Below are positions 34,464 through 43,148 of a stretch of DNA of 64,000 nucleotides, in pieces. Location of the stretch: positions 331,930 to 395,929 of the forward strand of contig NZ_CANLVF010000007.1 of assembly GCF_947494555.1 (NCBI RefSeq). The letters run 5' to 3'. Every line of letters begins with the position of its first letter. The first letter of the stretch is position 1. Position numbers and translations under genes: made by a program. The notes beneath the pieces were generated by a model. It was given only the letters and a program-made list of their open reading frames with translations. It made no database searches and was not told the origin of the DNA. The DNA is from an uncultured Roseibium sp. (GTDB taxonomy: Bacteria; Pseudomonadota; Alphaproteobacteria; Rhizobiales; Stappiaceae).

Positions 34464-35672
34464 TTGGGTCTGCGCCAGTTCTTTGACCGTATCGAACCCC
34501 TTTTTGAAAAAGGCGGAAAATACGAAAAGTTGTTCCCCATCTACGAAATGGTGGAATCCTTTGTCTACACGCCGAAAACCGTGACGAAAAACGCGCCTCA
34601 TGTGCGCAGTTACGTCGACATGAAGCGGATCATGACCTATGTGGTCATTTCCACGATCCCCTGCATATTGTTTGCGTTCTACAATACCGGATGGCAGGCC
34701 AATTCGGCGCTCGCTTCGCTCGGGCCGGAGGCCCAGACCGGGTGGCGCATCTGGATCCTGCAAGCATTCGGCATCGGACTTGACCCGACAAACGTCTTCG
34801 CCTGCCTGGCGCACGGCGCGCTCTATTTCTTCCCCATCTATATTATGACGCTGGTCGCCGGCGGTATCTGCGAGGTCGTGTTCGCAACCATCAGGGGCCA
34901 TGAGGTCAACGAGGGTTTCCTCGTCACGTCGATGCTCTACACCCTGATCCTGCCAGCCTCGACGCCACTTTGGCAGGTTGCTCTCGGCATCGCCTTTGGC
35001 GTGGTGATCGGCAAGGAAGTCTTCGGGGGGACGGGCAAGAACTTTCTCAACCCGGCGCTCACGGGCCGGGCCTTCCTGTACTTCGCCTATCCGGCGCAAA
35101 TGTCGGGCGACACCGTGTGGGTGCCCGTTGACGGCTTTTCCGGTGCGACCGCGCTATCGGTGACCGCGTCGGAAGGCTTCCAGCAACTTGCGGCTTCCGG
35201 TATGACCTGGTGGGATTCATTTATCGGGTTCATACCGGGAAGCCTTGGAGAAACCTCGACACTGGCGTGCCTGATCGGCCTTGCCTTCCTGCTGGTAACA
35301 AAGATTGCCAACTGGCGCCTGATTGTCGGCTGCCTGGCGGGCATGATCGGTTTCTCGCTACTGTTGAACGTCATCGGATCCAGCACCAACCCGATGTTCG
35401 CAATGCCCTGGTATTGGCATCTCGTGCTGGGCGGTTACGCTTTCGGTCTGGCCTTCATGGTCACCGAACCGGTTTCGGCATCTCATACCAACATGGGCCG
35501 GTACTTCTACGGTGCTCTCGTCGGCGTCATGGTGGTCCTGATCCGCGTGATCAACCCGGCGTTCCCGGAAGGAATGATGCTCGCCATCCTGTTTGCCAAT
35601 GTTTTCGCACCGCTGATCGATTATTTCGTCGTTCAGGCGAATATCAAACGGAGACTGCGCCGCTATGGCTGA
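34464..35672 (+). CDS. nqrB: Na+-NQR subunit B (FMN-carrying)
   Basis: A 402-residue membrane subunit. Translation should begin at TTG 34464, since GGAGGG lies 8 bp in front and the conserved N-terminus GLRQFFDRIEPLFEKGGKY follows directly; an ATG upstream in frame would run far into nqrA. The covalent FMN site DGFSGATALS has Thr at about residue 229. Several hydrophobic helices are seen. It binds FMN attached by ApbE and is part of the Na+-conducting core. It overlaps nqrC by 8 bp. Confidence 0.93.
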   Translation: MGLRQFFDRIEPLFEKGGKYEKLFPIYEMVESFVYTPKTVTKNAPHVRSYVDMKRIMTYVVISTIPCILFAFYNTGWQANSALASLGPEAQTGWRIWILQAFGIGLDPTNVFACLAHGALYFFPIYIMTLVAGGICEVVFATIRGHEVNEGFLVTSMLYTLILPASTPLWQVALGIAFGVVIGKEVFGGTGKNFLNPALTGRAFLYFAYPAQMSGDTVWVPVDGFSGATALSVTASEGFQQLAASGMTWWDSFIGFIPGSLGETSTLACLIGLAFLLVTKIANWRLIVGCLAGMIGFSLLLNVIGSSTNPMFAMPWYWHLVLGGYAFGLAFMVTEPVSASHTNMGRYFYGALVGVMVVLIRVINPAFPEGMMLAILFANVFAPLIDYFVVQANIKRRLRRYG

Positions 35673-36486
35673 CAACACTCCCGACAACAACAGCGGCAAG
35701 GGCCCGCTCCGGCGGTTTTTGGACCTGCCGACGGATTCGATCCCGAAAACGCTTTTCGTCGCCATCGCGCTTTGCCTGTTCGCCTCCATGGTCGTGTCCG
35801 TTGCAGCCGTATCGCTGCGGCCGATCCAGGAAGAGAACAAGCTGCGCGACAAGCGCATCAACATCCTTCAGGTGGCCGGGGTCTACGCTCCGGGAGCGAA
35901 TGTCAGGGAAGCGTTCGAAGCGTTCGAGCCCCATGTGCTTGACCTGACGACGGGCAGGTTCACCGAAGAATTCGATGTCGCGACGTTCGATGAGCAGGTT
36001 GCCGCCGCCGATCCTGATCTGAGCCGCGCACTCGCCAGCGATCCGGCCGGCATCGGCCGCCAATCGAACTTCAAGACGATCTATCTCCTGCGCAGGGAGG
36101 ACGGATCCATCGACAAGGTCATTCTGCCGGTCCACGGCTACGGTCTCTGGTCGACCCTATACGGGTTCATCGCGCTGGAAGACAACGGCAACGACATCTT
36201 CGGGCTCCAGTTCTATCAGCACGCGGAGACACCGGGCCTTGGCGCGGAAGTCGACAATCCGCGCTGGAAATCGCTCTGGGCCGGCAAGAAACTGCGGGAC
36301 GACAACGGCGACCTGCAGATCACGGTCGACAAGACAGCACCACCCGCGGGCGAAGACTTTCATATTGACGCCCTGGCTGGCGCGACTCTCACGTCGCGCG
36401 GTGTGGACAACCTTGTAAAATTCTGGATGGGTGAAGAGGGTTACGCGACCTTCTTGAACAACCTGCAGGCAGGAGAGATCTCATGA
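35665..36486 (+). CDS. nqrC: Na+-NQR subunit C (FMN-carrying)
   Basis: A 273-residue subunit with one N-terminal membrane helix (IPKTLFVAIALCLFASMVVS) and a periplasmic FMN domain. The FMN-accepting motif is LAGATLTSRG, with Thr241 as the likely anchor. It overlaps nqrB at its start and nqrD at its end (ATGA). Length and motifs are as in other NqrC proteins. Confidence 0.93.
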   Translation: MADNTPDNNSGKGPLRRFLDLPTDSIPKTLFVAIALCLFASMVVSVAAVSLRPIQEENKLRDKRINILQVAGVYAPGANVREAFEAFEPHVLDLTTGRFTEEFDVATFDEQVAAADPDLSRALASDPAGIGRQSNFKTIYLLRREDGSIDKVILPVHGYGLWSTLYGFIALEDNGNDIFGLQFYQHAETPGLGAEVDNPRWKSLWAGKKLRDDNGDLQITVDKTAPPAGEDFHIDALAGATLTSRGVDNLVKFWMGEEGYATFLNNLQAGEIS

Positions 36487-37136
36487 CTCAGAAACGCAGG
36501 GAACTGCTTGTCGACCCGCTTGTCGACAACAACCCGATCACGCTGCAGGTTCTCGGGATCTGTTCAGCGCTGGCCGTCACGTCTTCCTTGCAGGTGTCCT
36601 TCGTGATGGCGCTTGCAGTGATTGCGGTGACCGGCTTCTCCTCCATGTTCATCTCAATGCTGCGCAATCACATTCCAGGTTCCATCCGGATCATTGTGCA
36701 GATGGTGATCATCGCGTCGCTGGTGATCCTGGTCGACCAGATCCTCAAGGCTTTTGCCTACGAGATCTCCAAGACACTTTCTGTTTTCGTCGGCCTCATC
36801 ATCACCAACTGCATCGTGATGGGGCGTGCGGAAGCGTTCGCCATGAAGAACCCGCCAGTCGCATCGTTTCTCGACGGTGTCGGCAACGGGCTCGGCTATG
36901 GCCTGATCCTGATGCTGGTCGGCTTCATTCGCGAACTCTTCGGCGCCGGCTCACTGTTTGGGATCACCATTCTCGAAACCGTCAACAATGGCGGCTGGTA
37001 CGTGCCGAACGGCATGCTGCTGCTACCCCCATCGGCGTTCTTCATCATCGGTCTTCTGATCTGGGCCTTCCGCACCTGGAAGCCGAAACAGGTCGAGGAA
37101 CGCGAATTCAAGATCCAGACCGTTGAGGCCCATTGA
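36483..37136 (+). CDS. nqrD: Na+-NQR subunit D
   Basis: A 217-residue membrane subunit with six helices. Family segments are NPITLQVLGICSALAVTSSL, NCIVMGRAEAFA and NGLGYGLILMLVGFIRELFG. The Cys in TNCIVMGRAEAFA is the ligand for the iron centre shared with NqrE. It overlaps nqrC (ATGA) and the nqrE start. Confidence 0.93.
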   Translation: MTQKRRELLVDPLVDNNPITLQVLGICSALAVTSSLQVSFVMALAVIAVTGFSSMFISMLRNHIPGSIRIIVQMVIIASLVILVDQILKAFAYEISKTLSVFVGLIITNCIVMGRAEAFAMKNPPVASFLDGVGNGLGYGLILMLVGFIRELFGAGSLFGITILETVNNGGWYVPNGMLLLPPSAFFIIGLLIWAFRTWKPKQVEEREFKIQTVEAH

Positions 37137-37744
37137 TGGAAGGTTTGATCTCACTCGCCGTCAAAGCGATTTTCGTTGAGAACCTCGCGCTGTCCTTCTT
37201 TCTCGGCATGTGCACTTTCATTGCCGTTTCGAAGAAAATCTCCACGGCAATCGGTCTCGGCATTTCGGTCATGGTCGTGCAGACGATCACCGTACCGACA
37301 AACAACCTGTTGCTGACTTATCTTCTGAAACCCGGTGCGCTTGCCTGGGCCGGGTTTTCCGATGTCGATCTGACCTTCCTTGGCCTGATCACCTATATCG
37401 GTGTCATCGCGGCCATGGTTCAGATCCTGGAGATGATCCTCGATAAGTTCTTCCCGCCGCTTTACAACGCACTTGGCATCTTTCTGCCTCTGATTACCGT
37501 GAACTGCGCCATTCTCGGCGGATCCCTGTTCATGGTCGAGCGTGACTACGACTTTGCGCAGGCAACGACCTACGGCCTGTCTTCCGGCTTTGGCTGGGCA
37601 CTCGCAATCACGGCAATGGCCGGCGTCCGCGAGAAGCTTAAATATTCGGATGTTCCAGACGGTCTTCAGGGTCTCGGCATCACATTCATCACCGCAGGTC
37701 TGATGGCCATGGCCTTCATGTCCTTCAGCGGCGTCAAACTCTAA
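37136..37744 (+). CDS. nqrE: Na+-NQR subunit E
   Basis: A 202-residue membrane subunit with six helices, beginning MEGLISLAVKAIFVENLALS at ATG 37136, which overlaps the nqrD TGA by one base. The Cys in LITVNCAILGGSLF pairs with the NqrD Cys to hold the iron centre. The first helix ends FFLGMCTFIAVSKK, where a further Cys is in the membrane region. Confidence 0.93.
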   Translation: MEGLISLAVKAIFVENLALSFFLGMCTFIAVSKKISTAIGLGISVMVVQTITVPTNNLLLTYLLKPGALAWAGFSDVDLTFLGLITYIGVIAAMVQILEMILDKFFPPLYNALGIFLPLITVNCAILGGSLFMVERDYDFAQATTYGLSSGFGWALAITAMAGVREKLKYSDVPDGLQGLGITFITAGLMAMAFMSFSGVKL

Positions 37745-37758
37745 GGGAGACGATCGGA

Positions 37759-38979
37759 ATGGAAACATTCAGCCTCGGCGTCGTCCTGTTCACGTTGATC
37801 GTGCTCGCACTGGTGACCATCATCATGGTCGCCCGCAGCCAGCTCGTATCGACCGGGAACGTCAACATCACCATCAACGGCGAAAAGACGATTTCGGTTC
37901 CTGCCGGCGGCAAGCTGCTGCAGACACTCGCCGAAGAGAAGCTCTTTGTGCCGTCCGCCTGCGGCGGCGGTGGCACCTGTGCGCAATGCAGGGTGAAAAT
38001 CCACTCCGGCGGCGGCTCGATCCTGCCGACCGAGGAAAGCCATATCACCAAGCGTGAGGCTTCCGGCGGCGACCGCCTGTCCTGCCAGGTCGCCGTCAAG
38101 CAGGACATGGACATCGAGGTGCCCGAAGAGGTTTTCGGCGTCAAGAAATGGGAATGCACGGTCCGCTCCAACGAGAACGTGGCGACCTTCATCAAAGCGC
38201 TGGTTCTGGAGCTTCCCGAAGGCGAAGACGTCAACTTCAGGGCTGGCGGCTATATCCAGATCGAAGCACCCACACACAGCCTCTCCTACACGGAATTCGA
38301 CGTTGAGGAGGAGTACCGGGAGGACTGGGACAAGTTTAACCTGTGGCAGTACAAGTCCACAGTCGACGTTCCGATCGAGCGCGCCTATTCCATGGCGAAC
38401 TATCCGGAAGAAAAGGGCATGATCATGCTCAACGTCCGCGTCGCCTCGCCGCCACCCGGTTCGGAGGGCATTCCTCCGGGTCAGATGTCATCCTACATCT
38501 TCAACCTGAAGCCCGGTGACAAGGTGACGATTTCCGGTCCGTTCGGCGAGTTCTTCGCCCGTGATACCGAAAAGGAAATGGTGTTCATCGGCGGTGGTGC
38601 GGGCATGGCTCCGATGCGCAGCCACATCTTCGATCAGCTCAAGCGTCTCAGCTCCAAGCGCAAGATCACTTTCTGGTACGGCGCCCGGTCGAAACGTGAA
38701 ATGTTCTTTGTCGAGGATTTCGACCAGCTGGCGGCGGAAAACCCGAATTTCGAGTGGCACGTTGCCCTTTCCGATCCGCAACCTGGCGACGACTGGGACG
38801 GCTATACCGGCTTCATTCACAATGTGCTTTTCGAAGAATATCTGAAGGAGCACCCGGCGCCGGAAGACTGCGAGTTCTACATGTGTGGTCCCCCGATCAT
38901 GAACTCCTCGGTCATCAACATGCTGCTTGAGCTTGGTGTTGATCGCGAGGACATCATGCTCGATGATTTCGGCGGATAA
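37759..38979 (+). CDS. nqrF: Na+-NQR subunit F (2Fe-2S/FAD, NADH-oxidising)
   Basis: A 406-residue subunit, with one membrane helix at the N-terminus (LGVVLFTLIVLALVTIIMVA). The 2Fe-2S ferredoxin domain has Cys68, Cys74, Cys77 and Cys109 (ACGGGGTCAQC and LSCQ). The FAD domain has RAYSMANYP, and the NAD domain FIGGGAGMAPMRSH and YMCGPPIMNSSV. It takes electrons from NADH and starts the chain through the complex. A terminator follows, closing the operon. Confidence 0.95.
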   Translation: METFSLGVVLFTLIVLALVTIIMVARSQLVSTGNVNITINGEKTISVPAGGKLLQTLAEEKLFVPSACGGGGTCAQCRVKIHSGGGSILPTEESHITKREASGGDRLSCQVAVKQDMDIEVPEEVFGVKKWECTVRSNENVATFIKALVLELPEGEDVNFRAGGYIQIEAPTHSLSYTEFDVEEEYREDWDKFNLWQYKSTVDVPIERAYSMANYPEEKGMIMLNVRVASPPPGSEGIPPGQMSSYIFNLKPGDKVTISGPFGEFFARDTEKEMVFIGGGAGMAPMRSHIFDQLKRLSSKRKITFWYGARSKREMFFVEDFDQLAAENPNFEWHVALSDPQPGDDWDGYTGFIHNVLFEEYLKEHPAPEDCEFYMCGPPIMNSSVINMLLELGVDREDIMLDDFGG

Positions 38980-38990
38980 GCCCACAAAGT

Positions 38991-39019
38991 AAAAACCGGC
39001 ACTCACGTGCCGGTTTTTT
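38991..39019 (+). terminator. Terminator of the nqr operon
   Basis: A 9-bp stem (AACCGGCAC with GTGCCGGTT, loop TCAC) followed by a T-run, 12 bp after the nqrF stop. An A-run precedes the stem, so it can also act for the opposite strand. Confidence 0.88.
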
Positions 39020-39081
39020 GTTGCAAAAAGCTGAAACGCTGTAAAAGCACGCGCGCTCTGCCAGCGCTGCACAAACGGAAC

Positions 39082-39462
39082 TCAGAATTTGAGAGGCAGA
39101 AAAGCCAGCGTCAAAAGGCCCAGACCGGCAGGCAGACCGTAAAGCCAGGCGCGACGACGCCATCCCTCCTCCTGCTTTTTCCAGTTATCGCGATAAAGAT
39201 GGCCGCATCCGACAACCAGCACCAACAAAATGGAACCGGTCAGCGGCGTCAGGTAAAAGTCTTCCAAAATCTGCTTCCGTTGAAACCGGTGTGCACCGGT
39301 TCGTTGAACAATCTCGCGAATTGAAGGTAAGGGCTGATCTTTTGAGCCCTCCTCATTGATAAAGTCTTCTACTACGGGCCGGCAGCCCCCATCAAGCAAG
39401 GGCCCGGCCGAAATGTGCCGCGAATTGAGCCACCGCCGGAGATCCACGCAGTCACGTGACAC
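39082..39462 (-). CDS. Small two-helix membrane protein, unrecognised
   Basis: A 126-residue frame starting at GTG 39462, the only candidate start. The N-terminal half is polar (including QRTGAHRFQRKQILEDFY), the C-terminal half has two hydrophobic helices (TGSILLVLVVGCGHLYR and WLYGLPAGLGLLTLAFLPL). It lies between nqrF and fumC on the opposite strand. There is no strong ribosome-binding site. It could be real, but without a family it stays a hypothetical protein. Confidence 0.45.
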   Translation of the reverse strand: MSRDCVDLRRWLNSRHISAGPLLDGGCRPVVEDFINEEGSKDQPLPSIREIVQRTGAHRFQRKQILEDFYLTPLTGSILLVLVVGCGHLYRDNWKKQEEGWRRRAWLYGLPAGLGLLTLAFLPLKF

Positions 39463-39573
39463 AGGCTGTTCCGGTTTCCCGCGAGCGGTTCAGCGAAAGC
39501 ATCCTATATCTTTGGGAGAACTTTGTCCCGGCATCCAAGTCCTGCCCTCTGTTGCATCATAAAGGAGGAACCA

Positions 39574-40968
39574 ATGTCCACATCCGCCCGCACAGAAAGC
39601 GACTCGTTCGGCGCCCTGGAAATACCAGGCGACAAATATTACGGCGCACAAACCGCCCGATCGCTCGTCAACTTTCCGATCGGCGGTGAAACCATGCCCA
39701 TACCCCTCATTCATGCACTCGGTATCATCAAGCTGGCTGCGGCGACGGTAAACGAGCACCAGGGTAAACTTGCCCCTGAGCTCGCGGGAGCGATCGCAAA
39801 GGCCGCCAGCGAGGTTTCCGCAGGCAAATTCGATGACCATTTCCCGTTAGTTGTCTGGCAGACCGGCTCCGGAACACAGTCGAACATGAATGCGAATGAG
39901 GTCATTGCAAACCGCGCAATTGAAATCCTCGGCGGCGAGATCGGCACAAAAACACCGGTCCATCCCAACGATCATTGCAACATGAGCCAGTCGTCGAACG
40001 ACACGTTTCCGACAGCGATGCATATTTCTGCGGCACGGGAAATCCATCAAAGTCTGGTCCCCGCTCTCAACCATCTGAAAGACGCGCTGAAGACAAAATC
40101 CGATGAGTGGGCGGACATCGTCAAGATCGGCCGGACCCATACGCAGGACGCTACGCCGCTCACACTCGGACAGGAATTCGGTGGCTATACGGCGCAAGTC
40201 GAAGCTGGAATTCAGCGTCTGCTGGACGCCTCCGACGGCCTTTATGAACTCGCCCAGGGCGGCACAGCGGTGGGCACCGGGCTCAACACAAAGAAAGGGT
40301 TTGCAGAACAATTTGCCGCCGAAGTTGCAAACATTACCGGCTTGCCCTTTCGAACAGCGCCAAACAAGTTCGAGGCTCTTGCCGCGCATGACGCGTATGT
40401 TTTTGCCCATGGCGCGCTCAACACGATTGCCACATCCCTTTTCAAGATCGCAAACGACATTCGATTGCTCGGCTCCGGCCCGCGATCCGGCCTCGGTGAA
40501 CTCTCGCTGCCGGAAAACGAGCCTGGGTCATCGATCATGCCCGGCAAGGTCAACCCGACGCAATGCGAAGCCATGACGATGGTCTGCACACAGGTTTTCG
40601 GCAACCAGACGACGATCTCGGTTGCGGGAAGTCAGGGTCATTTTGAACTGAATGTCTATAAGCCGGTCATGGCATATGCCATGCTTCAATCCATCAAGCT
40701 CCTGGCAGACGCAAGCAGAAGCTTTGCCGACCGGTGTGTTTCCGGCATCAAGGCCAACAAAGACAACATAAAGGCACTGATGGAACGATCCCTGATGCTG
40801 GTCACCGCACTCGCTCCTGCAATTGGTTACGACAAGGCAACCGAAATCGCAAAATCGGCTCATAAAAACGGGACATCACTGAAAGAGGAAGCCCTGAAAC
40901 TGGGTTACGTAACCGCACAGGAATTCGACGACCTTGTACGCCCCGACCAGATGATCGGTCCGTCCTAA
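39574..40968 (+). CDS. fumC: Fumarate hydratase class II
   Basis: A 464-residue class II fumarase, starting at ATG 39574 with AAAGGAGGAA in front. Active-site segments are GSGTQSNMNANEV, NDHCNMSQSSNDTFPTAMH, IGRTHTQDATPL and the signature SSIMPGKVNPTQCEA. It interconverts fumarate and malate in the TCA cycle. It is transcribed alone and is followed by a repeat that includes a terminator-like hairpin. Confidence 0.95.
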   Translation: MSTSARTESDSFGALEIPGDKYYGAQTARSLVNFPIGGETMPIPLIHALGIIKLAAATVNEHQGKLAPELAGAIAKAASEVSAGKFDDHFPLVVWQTGSGTQSNMNANEVIANRAIEILGGEIGTKTPVHPNDHCNMSQSSNDTFPTAMHISAAREIHQSLVPALNHLKDALKTKSDEWADIVKIGRTHTQDATPLTLGQEFGGYTAQVEAGIQRLLDASDGLYELAQGGTAVGTGLNTKKGFAEQFAAEVANITGLPFRTAPNKFEALAAHDAYVFAHGALNTIATSLFKIANDIRLLGSGPRSGLGELSLPENEPGSSIMPGKVNPTQCEAMTMVCTQVFGNQTTISVAGSQGHFELNVYKPVMAYAMLQSIKLLADASRSFADRCVSGIKANKDNIKALMERSLMLVTALAPAIGYDKATEIAKSAHKNGTSLKEEALKLGYVTAQEFDDLVRPDQMIGPS

Positions 40969-40972
40969 AACA

Positions 40973-41046
40973 CAAAAAGCCCGCCGACTTTTGCCATGCG
41001 GTCTGATTTTGGTCTCGAGAGCAGGATTTGTAGTTTTTGTCCCGCT
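40973..41046 (+). repeat. Interspersed repeat, copy A (terminator-like)
   Basis: A stretch directly downstream of fumC that is about 80 percent identical to 63928-64000. The core GCCCGCCG(A/G)CTTTTGCCATGCGG is nearly identical in both. In copy B the first 20 bp form a perfect hairpin; in copy A one base pair is lost. It is probably a repeated intergenic terminator element or a genomic repeat family. The gap from 40969 to 41297 holds only this element and the terminator at 41112-41137; I see no gene in it. Confidence 0.65.
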
Positions 41047-41111
41047 ACGTCTGGCCTTTCCCTTCTTGTGGGCCCCTGTCAGATCAAAATTGACGACCCC
41101 TTCCAACAAAT

Positions 41112-41137
41112 AGCCCGGCGCGAGGCCGGGTTGTTTT
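41112..41137 (+). terminator. Terminator between fumC and the DUF1028 gene
   Basis: A 6-bp GC stem (CCCGGC with GCCGGG, 41114-41119 and 41125-41130, loop GCGAG), extended by two further pairs and followed by TTGTTTTA. It sits between convergent genes and may serve both. Confidence 0.7.
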
Positions 41138-41297
41138 ATGAGTTGCGTAGGCTGATCACATCGAGACTTTAACGTTTGGTGCGTTTTGAATCTCTTCGTG
41201 TCAATTTTCATCAAAAGATCGGGGACCTTGACCCCACTGCGAATAACGCAAGCAACGAATGCATGGTGACCGCAATTCCAGCATCGCTCCCCCGCAG

Positions 41298-41954
41298 CTA
41301 ATTTGCGAAAGGTTTGCGCTTCGTCGGCAGTTTCTTAGCCCAGGAAGCGTAGCCGGGATCCTCGATGCGTTTCACCAATACCTCTAGCGCCTTCAGTGGA
41401 TCCTGATCGAAGTCCACGCGCAGATCGATGGGCGGGAAGTCTTCAGCAACAATAAGGATTGCAGCCGACATCAGACCGCGCGCGTCACCTCCTGCTTCGG
41501 CACCAGCAATCAGACCTGACAGCAAGCGCCAGAGAAAACTGTCTGAATTTGACAGTACCGCGTCGACACAAGCTTCGGCTACGTCAGTTCCGGCAAGCAT
41601 GTTGCCGCCTGCACAAATTCCAGGCCTTACACATTCGGCCACCTCCGGCACATTGTCTGTCCCGGAAAACACGCTGCTATTGCCCAATCGGTCGAGGGCG
41701 AGCAATTGTCTCAAATCTCTTCCGGCATCCGGGTTCACCGTTCGCTTGATCGCGCGGACGGGATCAAGGCCGCTTGCCAGCGCATCGAGCACCTCTTCTC
41801 CCCAAAGCGTGCTTGGATAGTGTCCCTGGGATGCGGAGACCCCTATGCCAGGCTTTCCCCGCAGCACCCAGCCACCCACGCACAGATTTCCCGTGGCGGC
41901 GGCACCGCCCAATGCACCGGTATCCGGGTCCCGCGCCAGGATCGAGAATGTCAT
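41298..41954 (-). CDS. DUF1028 family protein (Ntn-hydrolase-like)
   Basis: A 218-residue protein of the DUF1028 family. The N-terminus MTFSILARDPDTGALGGAAAT is the family hallmark, followed by GKPGIGVSASQGHYPSTLWG and CAGGNMLAG. The family is predicted to have an Ntn-hydrolase-like fold. It is divergent from the RpiR regulator, 83 bp between the starts. The neighbouring oligopeptide-type transporter suggests a role in breaking down an imported peptide or amide compound. The substrate is unknown. Confidence 0.85.
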   Translation of the reverse strand: MTFSILARDPDTGALGGAAATGNLCVGGWVLRGKPGIGVSASQGHYPSTLWGEEVLDALASGLDPVRAIKRTVNPDAGRDLRQLLALDRLGNSSVFSGTDNVPEVAECVRPGICAGGNMLAGTDVAEACVDAVLSNSDSFLWRLLSGLIAGAEAGGDARGLMSAAILIVAEDFPPIDLRVDFDQDPLKALEVLVKRIEDPGYASWAKKLPTKRKPFAN

Positions 41955-42037
41955 CTCATATTGAGCCTTTGCGTTTGACTGCGTTTTGAGTAGTTTGTTT
42001 CACAGAGTTTCAGAACCTGTCAAACGTGAAGATTGCC

Positions 42038-42892
42038 ATGGTACAGACAGCGCGGCTCTCTGAGCGCATTCTTGAGAGCTTTGACGACCTCACCAAATCC
42101 GAGCGTCTGCTGGCGGAACACTTCCTGGAAAACCCCGACAGCCTTGCGCTCCACACCGCTGAAGAAATTTCTTCGCTGGCAGGCGTGTCCAAAGCAACCA
42201 CGGCCCGTTTTTTCAAACGCCTCGGGTTCCCGAGCTTCAAGACCGCGCAGCGTATGGCACGCGTCCGCCGTAGTGACAGCCAGCACAACAAGCGTGTTTT
42301 TTCCGAACCCATTCAACAACGCAGTGGGCGCGGTGACCTGGCCGATCACCTTGCATCCGATGTCCAGAACCTCATCCGAACGATCGAAGCCATTCGTGGT
42401 GACGAACTGAAAGATGCCGTCACTTACCTGGCCAGGGCGGAAAAAGTCTGGGTCGTCGGCTTTGGTGACAACTACCCGCTGGCACATTTTGCTCGCGCCC
42501 AACTCATCAAGGTGAAGCCGGACATCCGCATGATCCCGCTTGGCGGCTTTCCCGTGCCGGAAGAGTTTGCCTCGATCCGTCCGACCGATGCCGTTCTTGC
42601 GCTGGCCATCGGCCGGCGGACGGCGACGCTGCGCTCGATCCTGCAATCCGCGCGCCTTTCCGGGGCCAGAACGATATCCGTGACGGACCTGACAAGCTCC
42701 GGCAACTCGGAACTGGCGGAAGTCACGCTGCGATGCCGCACGAGCGGGTTGTCTTACTTCGATTCCCTTGCCTCTCCGGTTTCGGTCATGACCTATCTGT
42801 GCATGGCCGTTGCGGATCGCCTCGGTCAGAACGCCGTCGACAGGTTGAAATACATCGACGGCATCCACTCTGAGTGGGGCGACCTGGGCTGA
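42038..42892 (+). CDS. RpiR/MurR-family transcriptional regulator
   Basis: A regulator of about 284 residues. The N-terminal HTH_6 domain (SERLLAEHFLENPDSLALHT, AEEISSLAGVSKATTARFFKRLGF) is followed by a SIS sugar-isomerase-like domain (LARAEKVWVVGFGDNYPLAH). ATG 42038 is used; a GTG at 42026 in the same frame would add four residues. It is upstream of the oligopeptide-type ABC transporter and probably controls it through the inverted repeats at 42902-42984. The ligand may be a phosphorylated sugar or amino-sugar derivative. Confidence 0.88.
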   Translation: MVQTARLSERILESFDDLTKSERLLAEHFLENPDSLALHTAEEISSLAGVSKATTARFFKRLGFPSFKTAQRMARVRRSDSQHNKRVFSEPIQQRSGRGDLADHLASDVQNLIRTIEAIRGDELKDAVTYLARAEKVWVVGFGDNYPLAHFARAQLIKVKPDIRMIPLGGFPVPEEFASIRPTDAVLALAIGRRTATLRSILQSARLSGARTISVTDLTSSGNSELAEVTLRCRTSGLSYFDSLASPVSVMTYLCMAVADRLGQNAVDRLKYIDGIHSEWGDLG

Positions 42893-42901
42893 AAGCGACT
42901 C

Positions 42902-42984
42902 AAACGCGTCGTTTCACGCGCAGAAGACACCGTCAAACGATTCAAAAATGAAATTAATCTTGTCAAAACTGCTTTCTTTTTGAC
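42902..42984. promoter_or_regulatory. Two inverted repeats upstream of the oligopeptide-type ABC operon
   Basis: AAACG-CGT-CGTTT (42902-42914) is a perfect odd-length palindrome. GTCAAAA (42962-42968) and TTTTGAC (42978-42984) are perfect 7-bp arms with a 9-bp spacer. Both lie between the RpiR stop and the ABC binding-protein gene. They are candidate RpiR operators; no binding data can be read from the sequence. Confidence 0.35.
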
Positions 42985-43148
42985 GCAGTATGCGCGGCCT
43001 CGTACCGTTTTCGTGGGCCTGCCCAGAAATCAACAGACGGATGTCAGCGCGCCGGATCGCTCTCCGGCGTCACGGGCGACTTTGTCTCGCGCGACGGACG
43101 GCGTGCGCATGGGCAAGCACATCGCAGCTCCAAGGAGAGGATGTTGAC

